DNA from: an uncultured Ruminococcus sp.
GTDB taxonomy: Bacteria; Bacillota; Clostridia; Oscillospirales; Ruminococcaceae
DNA length: 15,040 nt
Assembly: GCA_910579835.1 (NCBI GenBank)
Contig: CAJTWQ010000046.1
Location: 1 to 15,040 of the forward strand
Direction: 5' to 3'
This document shows, piece after piece, positions 13,981 through 15,040 of the stretch (the stretch's first letter is position 1; every line of letters starts with the position of its first letter). The notes beneath the pieces are model-generated. The model had not been told where the DNA came from. It did not search any database and saw nothing but the letters and a program-made list of their open reading frames with translations. Position numbers and translations under genes: made by a program.

Positions 13981-14890
13981 ATGAAACGAATATCAATATT
14001 TATTTTATCGCTGTGCATGGTGTTTTCGGCGGTATCATGCAAAAAATAAGTAAAAGCTCAGTTGGGAGAAATGCTTCGGCTCAAAAAACGGAGCTTTTGG
14101 TTTCCGATGCAGATTATCATCTCAAGGAGTTGACAACGCCATATGAATCGGGAGATGCGCTTGCGGCGGCTCCTCTTGCAGATGGTAGATATATTGCAGC
14201 GTTCAGGTCTGCTGAAAACATTGTTCCGGAGTTTTTTACTGTCGGAGAGGATTTTGACAAATACACTATCTGCAATACGGGCATGGAATTTCGTGATAAT
14301 GCTGAGATCTTCGTGTGCTTTGCCTGTGATTCTGACGAACGGTTTATGCTGCGGTTACGGAAATCACTCATGGAGATTATCCGCCGTATAATTATCTTGA
14401 TCCAGAGCGTAATCCGGAGGATTTCGACCGTGCTGCTTATGAGAGATGTGCAGAATATTTTCATACCATATATGAGTTTAATGCAGAGGGAAAGGTTGTT
14501 TCGGAAGCAGAAATAACCGGGTTGGACAAAGCGGAAATACAGGATTTTGCAATTTGCGGAGAAAGTTTTTATATCTGGTGCGGCGGTATGTATTCTGTGG
14601 GGAAAAGCGATGGAAATGCAGAGGAATACAGCCGTTTCGGTTTTGAGGTCTGGGGAAATCTGGGCGTTGCCTCCGGAGGCGAGTTTATCTGCCAGGGAAA
14701 CAGCGGAAAAAATACTTGTCTGCTTGCAGGGGACCAAATCCTCTCTCTTAGCGAGTCTGGAGATCCGGTTTCCCATATATTTGCCGGAGGAAGCAGCTTT
14801 GATGCCGTTTTTGCCTTTAAAACCGGAATTTATATCACCATGACGCTGAACTATTACGCACACGCAACCTACGCTTCCGCAAAGGGCTGA
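13981..14890 (+). pseudogene. Frameshifted lipoprotein gene, unknown function
   Basis: The ATG at 13981 has AAGGAG 7 nt upstream and opens a typical lipoprotein signal peptide ending in FSAVSC, followed by two Lys and a stop after a run of six A (14040-14045). One more A would continue into the frame that reads to about 14342 (SKSSVGRNASAQKTELLVSD onward). That frame is then lost at CGG/TTT. One more base there would continue into the frame that covers about 14342-14890 (VYAAVTEITHGDYPPYNYL, later IWCGGMYSV and VWGNLGVASGGEF). The joined product of about 300 residues would be a surface lipoprotein with repeated aromatic and glycine-rich strands, like the solute-binding or beta-propeller-like lipoproteins of clostridia, but I cannot name a family. 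Both shifts have the same sense (one base missing), which fits gene decay or uncorrected sequence error. The true 3' end is uncertain. Confidence 0.65.
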
Positions 14891-15040
14891 AATGGAACGG
14901 CTGGCAGCATAGGCAGGACGATGTTTTACTACTTTCGTACTACCTTTGAGCGAGAAAACCTAAAAACTTTTGAGTGTATATGTGAGCTTCCCCCGACAGC
15001 AAAAATGCCGCGAACCCTTGAAAAATCAAGACTTAGCGGC
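14891..15040. other. Unassigned right end with hairpin
   Basis: No gene can be supported. A frame from an ATG at 14921 stays open to the window end but has no ribosome binding site, and two other short frames end at 14949 and nearby. An interrupted hairpin (GCCGC 15007-15011 with GCGGC 15036-15040; CTTGA 15017-15021 with TCAAG 15026-15030) touches the edge; a T tract, if present, would lie outside. It may belong to a terminator or a mobile-element end. Confidence 0.3.

Noticed and set aside
14117..14863. A 248-residue open frame on the minus strand
   Set aside because: It is antisense to the broken lipoprotein, whose signal peptide, ribosome binding site and residue pattern are more convincing.

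Overview
The window looks like chromosomal DNA from a fibre-degrading, cellulosome-type Firmicute, most likely Ruminococcus or a close relative. Two secreted glycoside hydrolases carry dockerin modules. The gene starts have strong AGGAGG-type ribosome binding sites and TTGACA/TATAAT promoters, intergenic DNA is AT-rich, and a fermentative D-lactate dehydrogenase is present. The genus is an inference; no rRNA or tRNA gene lies in the window to confirm it.

Layout from left to right. (1) 1-225: two hairpin terminators. (2) 226-3138, minus: a secreted multimodular xylan enzyme ordered signal peptide, GH30_8 glucuronoxylanase, CBM22-like module, dockerin, CE1-type esterase. (3) 3139-3443: divergent promoters. 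(4) 3444-5293, plus: one membrane protein (zinc ribbon, transmembrane helix, vWA, C-type lectin) split by a frameshift at a T6 run. It is followed by a membrane-anchored GH3 NagZ-like enzyme (5343-6638) and its terminator. (5) 6755-8936, minus: a coaBC-ldhA operon with a 20-bp gene overlap. It is divergent from coaX (9117-9893, plus), so two coenzyme A genes share one promoter region. (6) 9953-10555, minus: a proline-rich single-pass membrane protein of unknown function. (7) 10742-12763, minus: a secreted CBM35-like/GH26 beta-mannanase with a dockerin, divergent from a Nudix hydrolase (13074-13865, plus). (8) 13981-14890, plus: a lipoprotein gene broken by at least two frameshifts, then about 150 bp that I cannot assign.

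Functional reading. The two dockerin enzymes target hemicellulose (glucurono-/acetyl- or feruloyl-xylan, and mannan) and would be docked on a cohesin scaffold. LdhA would recycle NADH during sugar fermentation, and CoaBC and CoaX carry out steps of coenzyme A synthesis. The vWA/lectin protein, the GH3 enzyme and the proline-rich protein all have one transmembrane segment with the bulk predicted outside the cell.

Points most worth a second look: the domain combination and frameshift of the vWA/lectin protein; a palindrome upstream of the lipoprotein that holds both its -10 box and its ribosome binding site; an Asn at the expected catalytic Cys of the CoaC domain; a hairpin in the coaBC leader; two differently built dockerins; and the repeated one-base-short frameshifts, which could be real decay or sequence error.
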